A stretch of 64,000 nucleotides of DNA, taken from contig CAZZIP010000011.1 in NCBI GenBank assembly GCA_964654415.1, positions 20,854 to 84,853 of the forward strand. The letters are read 5' to 3'. The DNA comes from Methylohalobius sp964654415 (GTDB taxonomy: Bacteria; Pseudomonadota; Gammaproteobacteria; Methylococcales; Methylothermaceae). Of the stretch, positions 1-6,654 are shown one piece after another. Position 1 is the first letter of the stretch, and each line of letters opens with the position of its first letter. Below the pieces are notes generated by a model that saw only the letters and a program-made list of their open reading frames with translations, had not been told where the DNA came from and searched no databases. The position numbers and the translations under genes were made by a program.

Positions 1-357
1 TTGATCGAGTTGATGGGAATCTCTGGCCGTATACACGCAGCGCAGGAAACCCGCCCACGGTTCCTTGGGACGGGTATTGACGATGGGCGTATTGCAACAT
101 GAGGTGTAAAAGCGAAATGTTCCGTGAGGTGACAGCCGCAAACATCTCAAATGCTCCAGTCCGCTGAGAATTTCAACGTCCGCGGGATATGCAGGAATGA
201 CTTCCGTACCACCGTTGGCGTCGAGCAGATCGTCCCGCTTGAGGTAATGCAAATAAGATTGGCAATCATCGCAATAACAAACCAAGCGCCCCGGCGTGTT
301 GTCGGGAAAGGCTTTGAGCTTGGCGCGGAATCTTCCACATTCACACTGTATGTCCAT
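1..357 (-). CDS. DUF6151 / GFA-like zinc-fold protein (3' end outside window)
   Basis: The gene is partial: 119 codons are open from ATG at 357 down to base 1 with no stop. The protein has paired cysteines near its start (C5, C7), a CYCDDC motif around residues 27-32, and a Cys pair at 87-88. This spacing fits the glutathione-dependent formaldehyde-activating (GFA) fold and the related DUF6151 group, where cysteines bind structural zinc. A GGGAG ribosome site lies 8 bases before the ATG. The start overlaps the end of the upstream 56-aa ORF by 17 bases, so the two may be translationally coupled. The family assignment rests on recognised sequence pattern; substrate and role are unknown. Confidence 0.7.
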   Translation of the reverse strand, partial: MDIQCECGRFRAKLKAFPDNTPGRLVCYCDDCQSYLHYLKRDDLLDANGGTEVIPAYPADVEILSGLEHLRCLRLSPHGTFRFYTSCCNTPIVNTRPKEPWAGFLRCVYTARDSHQLDQ

Positions 358-511
358 GTCGGAAGCTCTCCCAGGCGTCACAGGTTGGGCAAGGCACCTC
401 TTGAGTTGGCGGTGTCCCTTCGACACCCTCCCCCTGGGCGGGGATGATCGCAGCGACATCGCGCCTTGTCTCCTCCTGGCTTGGTGATTGTTCGTTCGGT
501 GCTTGTTCCAT
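341..511 (-). CDS. 56-aa peptide with CPTC motif, possible remnant or precursor
   Basis: A 56-codon ORF with a near-ideal GGAGGAG ribosome site just before its ATG. It begins MEQAPNEQ, is acidic and Gln/Glu rich in the first 35 residues, contains AAIIPAQGE, and carries a VPCPTC motif near residues 39-44, after which it soon stops. It sits downstream of a PatA-type subtilase and a 66-aa CGGC protein in the same direction. I recall (established only loosely) that stand-alone PatG-like C-terminal proteins start with an acidic leader and a C-x-x-C motif. This ORF could be the severed N-terminus of such a protein, or a short substrate peptide. It overlaps the next gene by 17 bases. Function unknown. 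Confidence 0.5.
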   Translation of the reverse strand: MEQAPNEQSPSQEETRRDVAAIIPAQGEGVEGTPPTQEVPCPTCDAWESFRHGHTV

Positions 512-547
512 GGTTCTCCTCCTTCAAAATGGATTTTTGGACTTGGA

Positions 548-748
548 TTATTTGGCGCGTCTGCCGGTGAAGACGAACCAGCGGTTGAGCGCGGCAGCCC
601 GGCGTTCGCAGCCGCCACAGGGCTTGATCCCTACATATCTCGTCACTCGCTTGATGACGTCGCCAAGCCCGATCTCCTCATCGGCGATGAACCCAGGCAG
701 GCGCATACGGTAGGGCTGGGGTTCGTTTTGGGTCTTTTCCTCAGGCAT
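548..748 (-). CDS. Small CGGC protein linked to PatA-type protease
   Basis: 66 aa, starting 4 bases after the stop codon of the subtilase gene, so almost certainly in the same transcript. The protein has no signal peptide or membrane segment. Its C-terminal half reads as a short helix followed by KPCGGCERRAAALNRW, a Cys pair in a basic, tryptophan-ended segment. I recognise this CGGC-ERR-LNRW pattern as recurring in small bacterial proteins but cannot attach a function. With the PatA-type protease upstream and a CPTC peptide downstream it could be a substrate, a recognition partner or a metal-binding accessory. Confidence 0.6.
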   Translation of the reverse strand: MPEEKTQNEPQPYRMRLPGFIADEEIGLGDVIKRVTRYVGIKPCGGCERRAAALNRWFVFTGRRAK

Positions 749-752
749 GGTC

Positions 753-1613
753 TTACCTCCTCATCGTTTGATACGCCGCCCAGGCATCGAGCAGCGGGGG
801 AACGACTGTTGTCCGCCGGGGGACATGCGCTTGGGTTGCGGCAAATTTCACCTGAGCCGCAGTGGCGTTGGGAAATTCCGACCACAAGAGCGCAATCGCC
901 CCCGTCACGAACGGCGCAGCAGCGCTCGTTCCCCCCAAGGTCAGCGGCTTACCCTCAGCGCCCAGGCTGGTGATCCCATCGCCAGGTGCGCCCAGTCCCC
1001 GCCGGCCAATGGAATTTCCCAGATTCGAGTGATTCATAGGCTTGCCGTGCAGGTCATACGCCACTACCGGGATGACCCACGGGTGGCGGGTGATGGCGGT
1101 GCTGCCCACGGTTCCCTGATTGCCCGCCGCCGCGATCACGATTGCCCCGCGCCTGGCGGCCTGGTCCAGCGCTTCTTCCAATGCGCGTTCGTTTTTTAAG
1201 GAGGGTTGGGCGAGGGCGGCGCTGACGTTGAGCACATGGGCGCCGGCGTCGATGCAGTCGAGGATGGAATCTGCAAGTTCTTCAGGCTTTGCACTGGGCA
1301 TGTCTCCGTTTGCCGGGGTCGTTTCGGCGAAAATAGGGCGAACGAGCAGGGTGCAGTTGGGACAGATTGCCGGCGCCGGGGAACCGCGCCTGGCGGACAG
1401 GATGCCGGCCACGAAGGTGCCGTGCTGACAGGCGGCGCTGTCGATTCGAGCACAAGCGCTACTTGGCTTGCCTGGTATCTCGCGGATATGTTCGACGACA
1501 AGATCGGGGTGATCCCTGGCGACAGGACCGTCGATCAATCCGATGGCAATCTCAGGCCTGCCGCTGGTAAGCTGCATCAGCGGCGTGAGCTTGATCAAAT
1601 CCAGAAAGCCCAT
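753..1613 (-). CDS. PatA/PatG-type S8 subtilisin-like serine protease
   Basis: 286 aa. The catalytic triad and oxyanion residues are visible: Asp28 in GLIDGPV, His64 in CQHGTFVAGIL, Asn165 in AAAGNQG and Ser230 in GGTSAAAPF. The N-terminus DLIKLTPLMQLTSGRPEI and the lack of a signal peptide match the cytoplasmic PatA/PatG protease family, known for cleaving cyanobactin precursors. Start: an in-frame ATG exists at 1625, but ATG 1613 has GGGAGG five bases upstream and fits the family length. Two small ORFs follow closely on the same strand. A second, broken copy lies at 14472-14790. No heterocyclase or cyclase gene is visible here, so a classical cyanobactin pathway is not supported; the substrate is unknown. 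Confidence 0.85.
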   Translation of the reverse strand: MGFLDLIKLTPLMQLTSGRPEIAIGLIDGPVARDHPDLVVEHIREIPGKPSSACARIDSAACQHGTFVAGILSARRGSPAPAICPNCTLLVRPIFAETTPANGDMPSAKPEELADSILDCIDAGAHVLNVSAALAQPSLKNERALEEALDQAARRGAIVIAAAGNQGTVGSTAITRHPWVIPVVAYDLHGKPMNHSNLGNSIGRRGLGAPGDGITSLGAEGKPLTLGGTSAAAPFVTGAIALLWSEFPNATAAQVKFAATQAHVPRRTTVVPPLLDAWAAYQTMRR

Positions 1614-2360
1614 GCAACCTCCCATCCTTCGGCGAGGGGTTTTGCCCCCTATTTTCGATGGGGGATATTGAGCAACGTATATCCGTTAGCGCATGATGTC
1701 AACGAAAAACTCCGTCTGGTAGTCCGTTTCAGAAAAACATTCTGTCATTTCAAACTCAGTGAGAAATCTTGCTCCGGCTGGGCGGATTCAGATTTCTCCC
1801 GTTGGTCGAAATGACAGGCAGTCTATTCATGAAACCAGCCCAGGCGGGACGGGGTTTGGAACCCCTGTTCCAGCCGTTTGAACGTGCCGAATCCGCTTGC
1901 GCAACATTTCTCGAAGCGATGGATCGTCAGAAGGACATCTTTGCCTATTCCCTGCAGGCGACCCTCAAGTGCTGGAAGCGGACGAGATAAAGGTGGATTC
2001 ACAAGCGGACGGCGATTGCGTAGCGCCTGGCGACACGAAAGAGGGCAGGGCGCTCAAGCATCGCGTTGAGCCGAAACGCACGGTCGTGCATCAAAATGAA
2101 GTACCCATCGCTTACTGCATAGACGCATTGGCAGCATCTGCGAACGCTTGTTCGTTTTTTCAAGACGATTGAGCGAATCATCCTTAGAAAAACGACCAAA
2201 CTGACCACGATGGCCTTGCGCAAAGTCTCCAAGTCATATTCGCCGTGACTGCCACCGTGTCCATCTGATTCGCTCGAGAGTGCTGCGATGCAAATATACG
2301 GGGCATCCATCGCGGTCATGGGCATGATGGGCTCGCCGTTCATCTCCTCAGCGGTAGCCA
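1614..2360. other. Gene-poor gap between subtilase and copB
   Basis: No convincing gene. It contains a 76-bp palindromic element (listed separately). The minus strand has a 121-codon ORF (1999-2364) overlapping the copB stop in ATGA fashion, but its protein has no recognisable domain, only one short hydrophobic stretch, and an irregular Cys/Arg-rich C-terminus. I treat that ORF as doubtful. The plus strand has several short overlapping ORFs with no family resemblance. Confidence 0.5.
1742..1817. repeat. 76-bp palindromic MITE/REP-like element
   Basis: The ends are a perfect 10-bp inverted repeat, CTGTCATTTC (1742-1751) and GAAATGACAG (1808-1817). A second inner pair is GAGAAATCT (1761-1769) with AGATTTCTC (1790-1798). 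The whole can fold as a long hairpin. Elements ending in TGTCATTTC/GAAATGACA are common dispersed intergenic repeats in many bacteria. A half-element with GTGTCATTTCGAG lies near 29396. No transposase is attached. Confidence 0.6.
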
Positions 2361-4517
2361 TCAACCGGCAGATACTGCCGCTGATAGGCGCTCGCCGCGC
2401 AGCAGTTGAGCATTGATGGCGACAATGACCGTGCTAAGCGACATGAAAAGTGCCCCGATGGCTGGGGAGAGAAGGATGCCCCAGGGAGCCAGGACGCCTG
2501 CCGCCAGCGGCAGTGCAATGATGTTGTAGCCCGCCGCCCACCACAGGTTTTGGACCATCTTGCGGTAACTGGCGCGGCTCAGGGCGATGACCTTGACTAC
2601 ATCCAGCGGGTTGCTCTTGACCAGGACCACTCCGGCCGATTCGATGGCTACGTCCGTGCCGCCGCCGATGGCAATGCCGACATCGGCTCTGGTCAGGGCG
2701 GGGGCGTCGTTCACGCCGTCACCGACCACAGCAACTCGTTTGCCCTGCGCCTGCAGGTCGGCTACTTTCTGGACTTTGTGCTCAGGCAGCATTTCGGCGA
2801 AGACGCGATCAATGCCCAATTCGGCCGCGACGGCCTGGGCCACCTCACGGCTGTCACCGGTCAGCATCGCGACCTCAACGCCCATCTCGTGGAGTCGACG
2901 GATGGCTTCTTTGCTTTCGGGGCGCACGACGTCGGCCACGGCGAAGGCGGCTACCACCTGCCCATCGGCCACCAAATAGACTACCGACTGCGCCTTCTTC
3001 CCCGCGGCCTGAGCAAAGGCGTTGAGGTACGCAGGCGGACGCAAGTCCAGCATCTCCAGCAAGCGCGGGCCGCCCACATAAACCGGCTTGCCATCCAAGG
3101 AGGCTTGCACGCCGCGCCCTTTCAAGGCGGTGAATTCGCTCACGGAAGGCAGCTTGAGCCCCCGGTCCTGCGCTGCTCGGCGAATGGCTTGGGCGATGAG
3201 ATGCTCCGAGTCGCCTTCGATGGCGGCAGCCAGGGCTAATGCGCTGTCCTCATTCCAGCCCTCAGCCACCGCCATGCCCACCACCCCGAATTTGCCTTCG
3301 GTCAGCGTCCCGGTCTTATCAAAGACCACCACGTCGATATCGCGAGCGGCTTCCAACGCCAGTCGGTCACGCACCAGGATGCCGTTCTTGGCTCCCAGCG
3401 CCGTGGTGATGGCAACCACCAGCGGCACGGCCAGCCCGAGCGCGTGCGGGCAAGCGATGACCAGCACGGTGACGACGCGCTTGAGGACTTCGACGTTGAA
3501 GCCGACGGCGACGACCCACCCGACGGCAGCCAGAGCGGCTACGGCCAGGGCGATGTAAAACAGCCAGCCGGCGGCCCGGTCGGCGAGCACCTGGGTGGGA
3601 GACTTGGACTGTTGGGCTTGTTCCACGAGGCGCATGATGCCTGCCAGGGCAGTCTGATCGCCGGTGGCGGTGACGCGGATGCGCAGACTGCCATCGCCAT
3701 TGATGGTGCCGGCGATGACTTTGGCGCCGGGTTGCTTACGGACCGGGCGGGATTCGCCGCTGATCATCGCCTCGTTGACACTGGACTCGCCCTCGACCAC
3801 TTCGCCATCGGCCGGTATGCTTGCGCCCGGACGTACCAGCACGAGGTCCCCAGTGCGCAAAGCAGAGGTGGACACGGTCTCCGCGCGGCCGTCGGGCAAG
3901 AGGCGCTCGGCGGTATCGGGCATGAGTTTGGCCAGTTCGTTCAGCGCGCCGGAGGCCTGACGCACCGAACGCATTTCTAGCCAGTGACCGAGGAGCATCA
4001 CGTCAATCAGGGTGACCAGTTCCCAAAAGAACCCTTCCCCCAACTTGGCAAGTTGCGCCAAAAGGCTGTAGACAAAGGCAATGGAGATCGCCAGCGAGAT
4101 GAGGGTCATCATGCCAGGCCTGCGATGGCGCAGCTCGGGAACGGCCATTTGGAGGAAGGGTACGCCGCCGTAGCCGAAGATGGCCAGCGAGAATAGGAAA
4201 GGAAACCACTCGCTGCCGGGGAAGGTCGGCGCTCTGAAGCCCAACCAACGTTGAAGCACGGGACTGAAGATCAGCACCGGTATGCTGAGCACCAGGCAGA
4301 TCCAGAAGCGAGTGCGGAACATCTGCTCATGTCCAGTGTGATCGACGTGGCTTTTGCCGCGCCCGGCGTGAGCGGCGTGCCGGACGGGCGGTTCGGGCAT
4401 GGCATGGGCAGAGTGGCCTTCTGGAGCGCCCGCTGCAAGGTGCATGCGCTCATGCGGTATTGGGTGAGCCATGTGGGCATCGTGTTGATCTTTATGTTCG
4501 GTTTGAGATTGGTTCAT
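2361..4517 (-). CDS. copB: CopB-type copper-transporting P1B-ATPase
   Basis: 718 aa. The first about 65 residues are His-rich with repeated HxxH and HAxH groups, replacing the usual CxxC metal-binding domain. Eight membrane segments are expected. Key motifs are TGES near 253 (read as SGES), CPH at 356-358 in membrane helix 6, DKTGTLT with Asp400, and GDGVNDAP near 600. The CPH signature is that of subgroup P1B-3 (CopB), linked in characterised members to Cu(II)/Ag(I) export to the periplasm. GGAAAGGG precedes the ATG. It stands alone here, without a nearby copA or regulator; a separate Cus-type efflux operon lies at 30-38 kb. Confidence 0.9.
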   Translation of the reverse strand: MNQSQTEHKDQHDAHMAHPIPHERMHLAAGAPEGHSAHAMPEPPVRHAAHAGRGKSHVDHTGHEQMFRTRFWICLVLSIPVLIFSPVLQRWLGFRAPTFPGSEWFPFLFSLAIFGYGGVPFLQMAVPELRHRRPGMMTLISLAISIAFVYSLLAQLAKLGEGFFWELVTLIDVMLLGHWLEMRSVRQASGALNELAKLMPDTAERLLPDGRAETVSTSALRTGDLVLVRPGASIPADGEVVEGESSVNEAMISGESRPVRKQPGAKVIAGTINGDGSLRIRVTATGDQTALAGIMRLVEQAQQSKSPTQVLADRAAGWLFYIALAVAALAAVGWVVAVGFNVEVLKRVVTVLVIACPHALGLAVPLVVAITTALGAKNGILVRDRLALEAARDIDVVVFDKTGTLTEGKFGVVGMAVAEGWNEDSALALAAAIEGDSEHLIAQAIRRAAQDRGLKLPSVSEFTALKGRGVQASLDGKPVYVGGPRLLEMLDLRPPAYLNAFAQAAGKKAQSVVYLVADGQVVAAFAVADVVRPESKEAIRRLHEMGVEVAMLTGDSREVAQAVAAELGIDRVFAEMLPEHKVQKVADLQAQGKRVAVVGDGVNDAPALTRADVGIAIGGGTDVAIESAGVVLVKSNPLDVVKVIALSRASYRKMVQNLWWAAGYNIIALPLAAGVLAPWGILLSPAIGALFMSLSTVIVAINAQLLRGERLSAAVSAG

Positions 4518-4671
4518 CCCTTTCCTTAACCCGTGCTACACGTAAAGTCGACCTCAAAGCGAAGCCGAATTTAGAAACGAGCGATATTTCACGTGATTCC
4601 TTACGTCAATTTTGGCATCTAATTTCGTTGGGCGAAATAATCATCGGCTCGCGATTCGTCAGTTGGTAGCC

Positions 4672-4875
4672 ATGAATATCTATCACTCCCGCCGGACTGG
4701 AGATGGCCTTGGGATACCTGTCTCTCGAATAAAACCGTCGGCGTCATCGGCTGGCGGGAAGCCCGCCGTTCAAGCGCCGCGCTTGTTGGATCGGATGAGG
4801 GAGAAACTACGTACCCGTCACTCCAGCATCCGCACCGAGCAGGCGTAGGTTGATTGGATTAAACGCTTGGCGCCT
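4672..4875 (+). pseudogene. Remnant of integron-type tyrosine recombinase N-terminus
   Basis: Reading from ATG 4672, the stretch RLLDRMREKLRTRHSSIRTE followed by Gln-Ala, a TAG stop at 4846-4848, then VDWIKR in the same frame, matches the N-terminal SAM-like DNA-binding domain of integron/XerC-like integrases (usual form: RLLDQVR-x-IR-x-KHYSIRTEQAYV-x-WI). One base change (TAC or TAT to TAG) explains the stop. Nothing of the catalytic domain follows; the homology ends where a 128-bp repeat begins at about 4862. This is a dead fragment marking a former mobile-element boundary. Confidence 0.65.
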
Positions 4876-4989
4876 CGGGCCGATGAGATGAATGGCTCAA
4901 AAAGCCCCTAATTTTAGTCCTAAGACTCGCCTGCTTGACGTCCTACAGGTTCAGCAGTGCTTCCTACAGGAAAAAGTGCATTCAAAATT
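4862..4989 (+). repeat. Upstream repeat, copy 1
   Basis: About 128 bp that recurs at 5862-5990 with small indels and substitutions. The best conserved core, CCTAAGACTCGCCTGCTTGAC followed by a TCC, ACAGGTTCAGCAGT block, covers about 4919-4958. It contains a TTGACG hexamer (4935-4940), but 17 bases on there is only TGCTTC, a poor -10. It lies upstream of the broken coiled-coil protein and the tandem-duplicated membrane protein. Confidence 0.65.
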
Positions 4990-5019
4990 TCTTCTATATC
5001 TTCCTATACCTGTTATGAG

Positions 5020-5161
5020 CCAAACAACGTGCCGCCGCTGAAAAGATGAAAGAGTTGGAGGAAGCCAGCGGCGATGTGTGGGGACGGTCAAAGAGACCGC
5101 GGATAAGGTCTGGGAAGACCTTAAAACCGGCCTAGCCAGTGCCATTTCCAAATTTAAGTAA
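5020..5161 (+). pseudogene. Frameshifted C-terminus of sll1863-type coiled-coil stress protein
   Basis: One frame gives AAAEKMKELEEASGDVW and, after a frame change near 5080, TADKVWEDLKTGLASAISKF ending in a Lys codon and TAA at 5161. Joined, they resemble the C-terminal half of the small coiled-coil stress-response proteins of the sll1863 type (charged helices, then W-x-D/E-LK and a C-terminal S-x-FK). The N-terminal half is missing and the frame upstream is closed by TGA. I infer a truncated, frameshifted remnant. It lies with other small stress-type genes. Confidence 0.5.
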
Positions 5162-5237
5162 GCCAAAAGCGGTAACTCGCCAGTACAAGTTAGTTATGGT
5201 ATTCGTCGATCGTATCTTTGATTTTAGGAGAAAGGCA

Positions 5238-5603
5238 ATGGACTTAATTTCGCTCGTGGTAGTTCTTACCATCGTCGGCGCGCTGTTGTGGTTGGTGAAT
5301 AGTTACATACCGATGGACGCGCGCATCAAGCAGATATTGAATGTCGTAGTGATCATCGCGGTGATTCTGTGGTTACTGAGAGCATTCAGAGTTTTAAGCG
5401 TGTTTCCGCAGGCATTGGTGTCGCTGGTGGTAGCCCTAGTTGTCGTGGGTCTGTTGTTGGGGGTGGTCAACAGCTACCTACCGATGGACGCGCGCATCAA
5501 GCAGATATTGAATGTCGTAGTGATCATCGCGGTGATTCTGTGGCTGCTGAGTGCATTTGGGATTTTGAGTGGACTCCCGCGGATCCACTTCGGGAATCCG
5601 TAG
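5238..5603 (+). CDS. Thivi_2564-type small membrane protein, tandemly duplicated
   Basis: 121 aa from ATG 5238, with AGGAG seven bases before it; the longer frame from 5139 has no better signal. The protein is two copies of a unit of about 57 residues: a hydrophobic helix, NSYIPMDARIKQILN (or NSYLPMDARIKQILN), then a second hydrophobic helix VVVIIAVILWLL. Family members usually have one unit. The DNA repeats with a 171-bp period, and a run of 65 bases is identical between copies (5308-5372 and 5479-5543) while the first helices have diverged. Four membrane segments result. The role is unknown; family members often sit among general-stress genes, as here. Confidence 0.75.
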   Translation: MDLISLVVVLTIVGALLWLVNSYIPMDARIKQILNVVVIIAVILWLLRAFRVLSVFPQALVSLVVALVVVGLLLGVVNSYLPMDARIKQILNVVVIIAVILWLLSAFGILSGLPRIHFGNP

Positions 5604-5706
5604 TTCTGGTCTCGGTCGAGGGCCTTCCCTGATGTGTCATTTCCGAAAACCCCTTGCGTGTTAGGCGTAGTATCGGCTATGGATGGCCTTTTTTGGAGAA
5701 GCAAAA

Positions 5707-5745
5707 ATGCTCGAAACTATAGCGATCATCCCGATTATCGACTGA
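5707..5745 (+). pseudogene. Possible N-terminal remnant of lmo0937-type membrane protein
   Basis: After a GGAGAAGC ribosome-site-like sequence, ATG 5707 opens 12 codons, MLETIAIIPIID, then TGA. Intact small membrane proteins of the lmo0937 type begin MLETIAxILIVLWLLG. The resemblance is short and could be chance, but the ribosome site and the neighbouring stress-type genes support a decayed copy. Confidence 0.35.
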
Positions 5746-5861
5746 ATGTTTGGTTTGATCTCTTCGTCCTATTCCAACTGGCCTGATCCCAATTGCTTCC
5801 CCCACCCTCCCGGTTCACCTCCTTGAGCCAACACCTTTTGGCCTACACTCGCGCGACGCCA

Positions 5862-5990
5862 AAACGCCCAGGGGCCTCGGGCCAATGAATGGCCTGAAAA
5901 GTCCCAAATTTTAGCCCTAAGACTCGCCTGCTTGACATCCCACAGGTTCAGCAGTACTTTCCTTTTCTAAGAAGAAGTACATTTAAAATT
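5862..5990 (+). repeat. Upstream repeat, copy 2
   Basis: Second copy of the 4862-4989 repeat, directly upstream of the trehalose operon. The core, AAGACTCGCCTGCTTGACAT, is nearly unchanged from copy 1, and the 3' end (AAGTACATTTAAAATT here, AAGTGCATTCAAAATT in copy 1) is also kept. Confidence 0.65.
5932..5960 (+). promoter_or_regulatory. Candidate sigma70 promoter of the trehalose operon
   Basis: TTGACA (5932-5937), a 17-base spacer, and TACTTT (5955-5960), about 30 bases before the GTG start of the DUF5752 gene. It lies inside the repeated module; copy 1 has TTGACG and TGCTTC at the same places, so only this copy looks like a consensus promoter. Confidence 0.5.
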
Positions 5991-5991
5991 C

Positions 5992-6654
5992 GTGACTAAT
6001 CTCGTTTTCTCGATCAAGGACTGCGCCCTCATTGCCATCGCCACGGGCGCCAAGGCCTTGACCCTGAAAGAATTGCGCAACGAGCTCTTGACGATTCATC
6101 CCGGCAGCATCTATTACCATTTCTGGGGCGGCTTGCTCCATTCCCGCTTCGAAGAACGGGAATACAACAACGACTTCGCCGCCTGGGCCCGCCATGGACT
6201 GCACGATGCCGAATTGGCGGAGCGACTGGCCCTCATCGATCCAACCGAATTCGAAGATCTAGACGAGGTCAGGTGCGAACTCGTCGAAGTCATCGAGCAG
6301 CGTCTGGACGAGAGCGACCGGCTGCAATGGTTGCCTGCCTCTCAACCTTTCGAATTCATCCAATCGCAAATCGTCGTTTTCGATACCCGTACCCGGGTGG
6401 GCGAACCGGAGGCTTTAGCCGATTTAGTGCCTCGTTTTTCGGCCGGAACGGTCTTCTACCATTTCATCGATGCCCGCCGACGCTCCCCCGAGAGGCTCGA
6501 CGATTTCAGCGCCTGGCTCTCCTCCTTCGGCGATCGCTACGCCGATGTGATACACGATCTCGCCGATATCGATCCCTATTTCGGATCGCTCATCGAATTG
6601 CGCCAAACATTGGCTGCTACGTTTTGCCGCCATTTCTCGAGGAGCCTGCGATGA
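5992..6654 (+). CDS. DUF5752 family protein
   Basis: 220 aa from GTG 5992; the protein from TNLVFSIKDCALIAIATG onward fits the family start, and there is no upstream ATG in frame before a stop. The N-terminal half contains HPGSIYYHFWGG and the C-terminal half the related FSAGTVFYHFIDA, so the protein looks like an internal duplication of one domain of about 100 residues. No signal peptide or membrane helix. It overlaps the next gene by four bases (ATGA). DUF5752 genes are known mainly next to trehalose/sucrose-type glycosyltransferases; the biochemical role is not established. Confidence 0.75.
   Translation: MTNLVFSIKDCALIAIATGAKALTLKELRNELLTIHPGSIYYHFWGGLLHSRFEEREYNNDFAAWARHGLHDAELAERLALIDPTEFEDLDEVRCELVEVIEQRLDESDRLQWLPASQPFEFIQSQIVVFDTRTRVGEPEALADLVPRFSAGTVFYHFIDARRRSPERLDDFSAWLSSFGDRYADVIHDLADIDPYFGSLIELRQTLAATFCRHFSRSLR

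Larger units (their letters stand above)
5604..5991. other. Non-coding gap with remnant and promoter repeat
   Basis: 388 bp containing a short remnant ORF (5707-5745) and the second copy of the upstream repeat (5862-5990) with a good sigma70-like promoter. No further gene is recognisable. Confidence 0.5.

Noticed and set aside
341..511. Calling the locus a cyanobactin cluster
   Set aside because: Only the protease resembles the family; no precursor core with recognition sequences, cyclodehydratase or macrocyclase is present.
1999..2364. 121-codon minus-strand ORF overlapping the copB stop
   Set aside because: No domain, an irregular Cys/Arg-rich C-terminus and no ribosome site of note; treated as doubtful rather than a gene.
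2406..3239. 277-codon plus-strand frame inside copB
   Set aside because: Antisense shadow of a gene with clear ATPase motifs; composition is that of a shadow frame.
6273..6650. Long N-terminal extension of the TreT-like frame
   Set aside because: It overlaps the DUF5752 gene; family homology and the GAGGAG ribosome site place the start at 6651.
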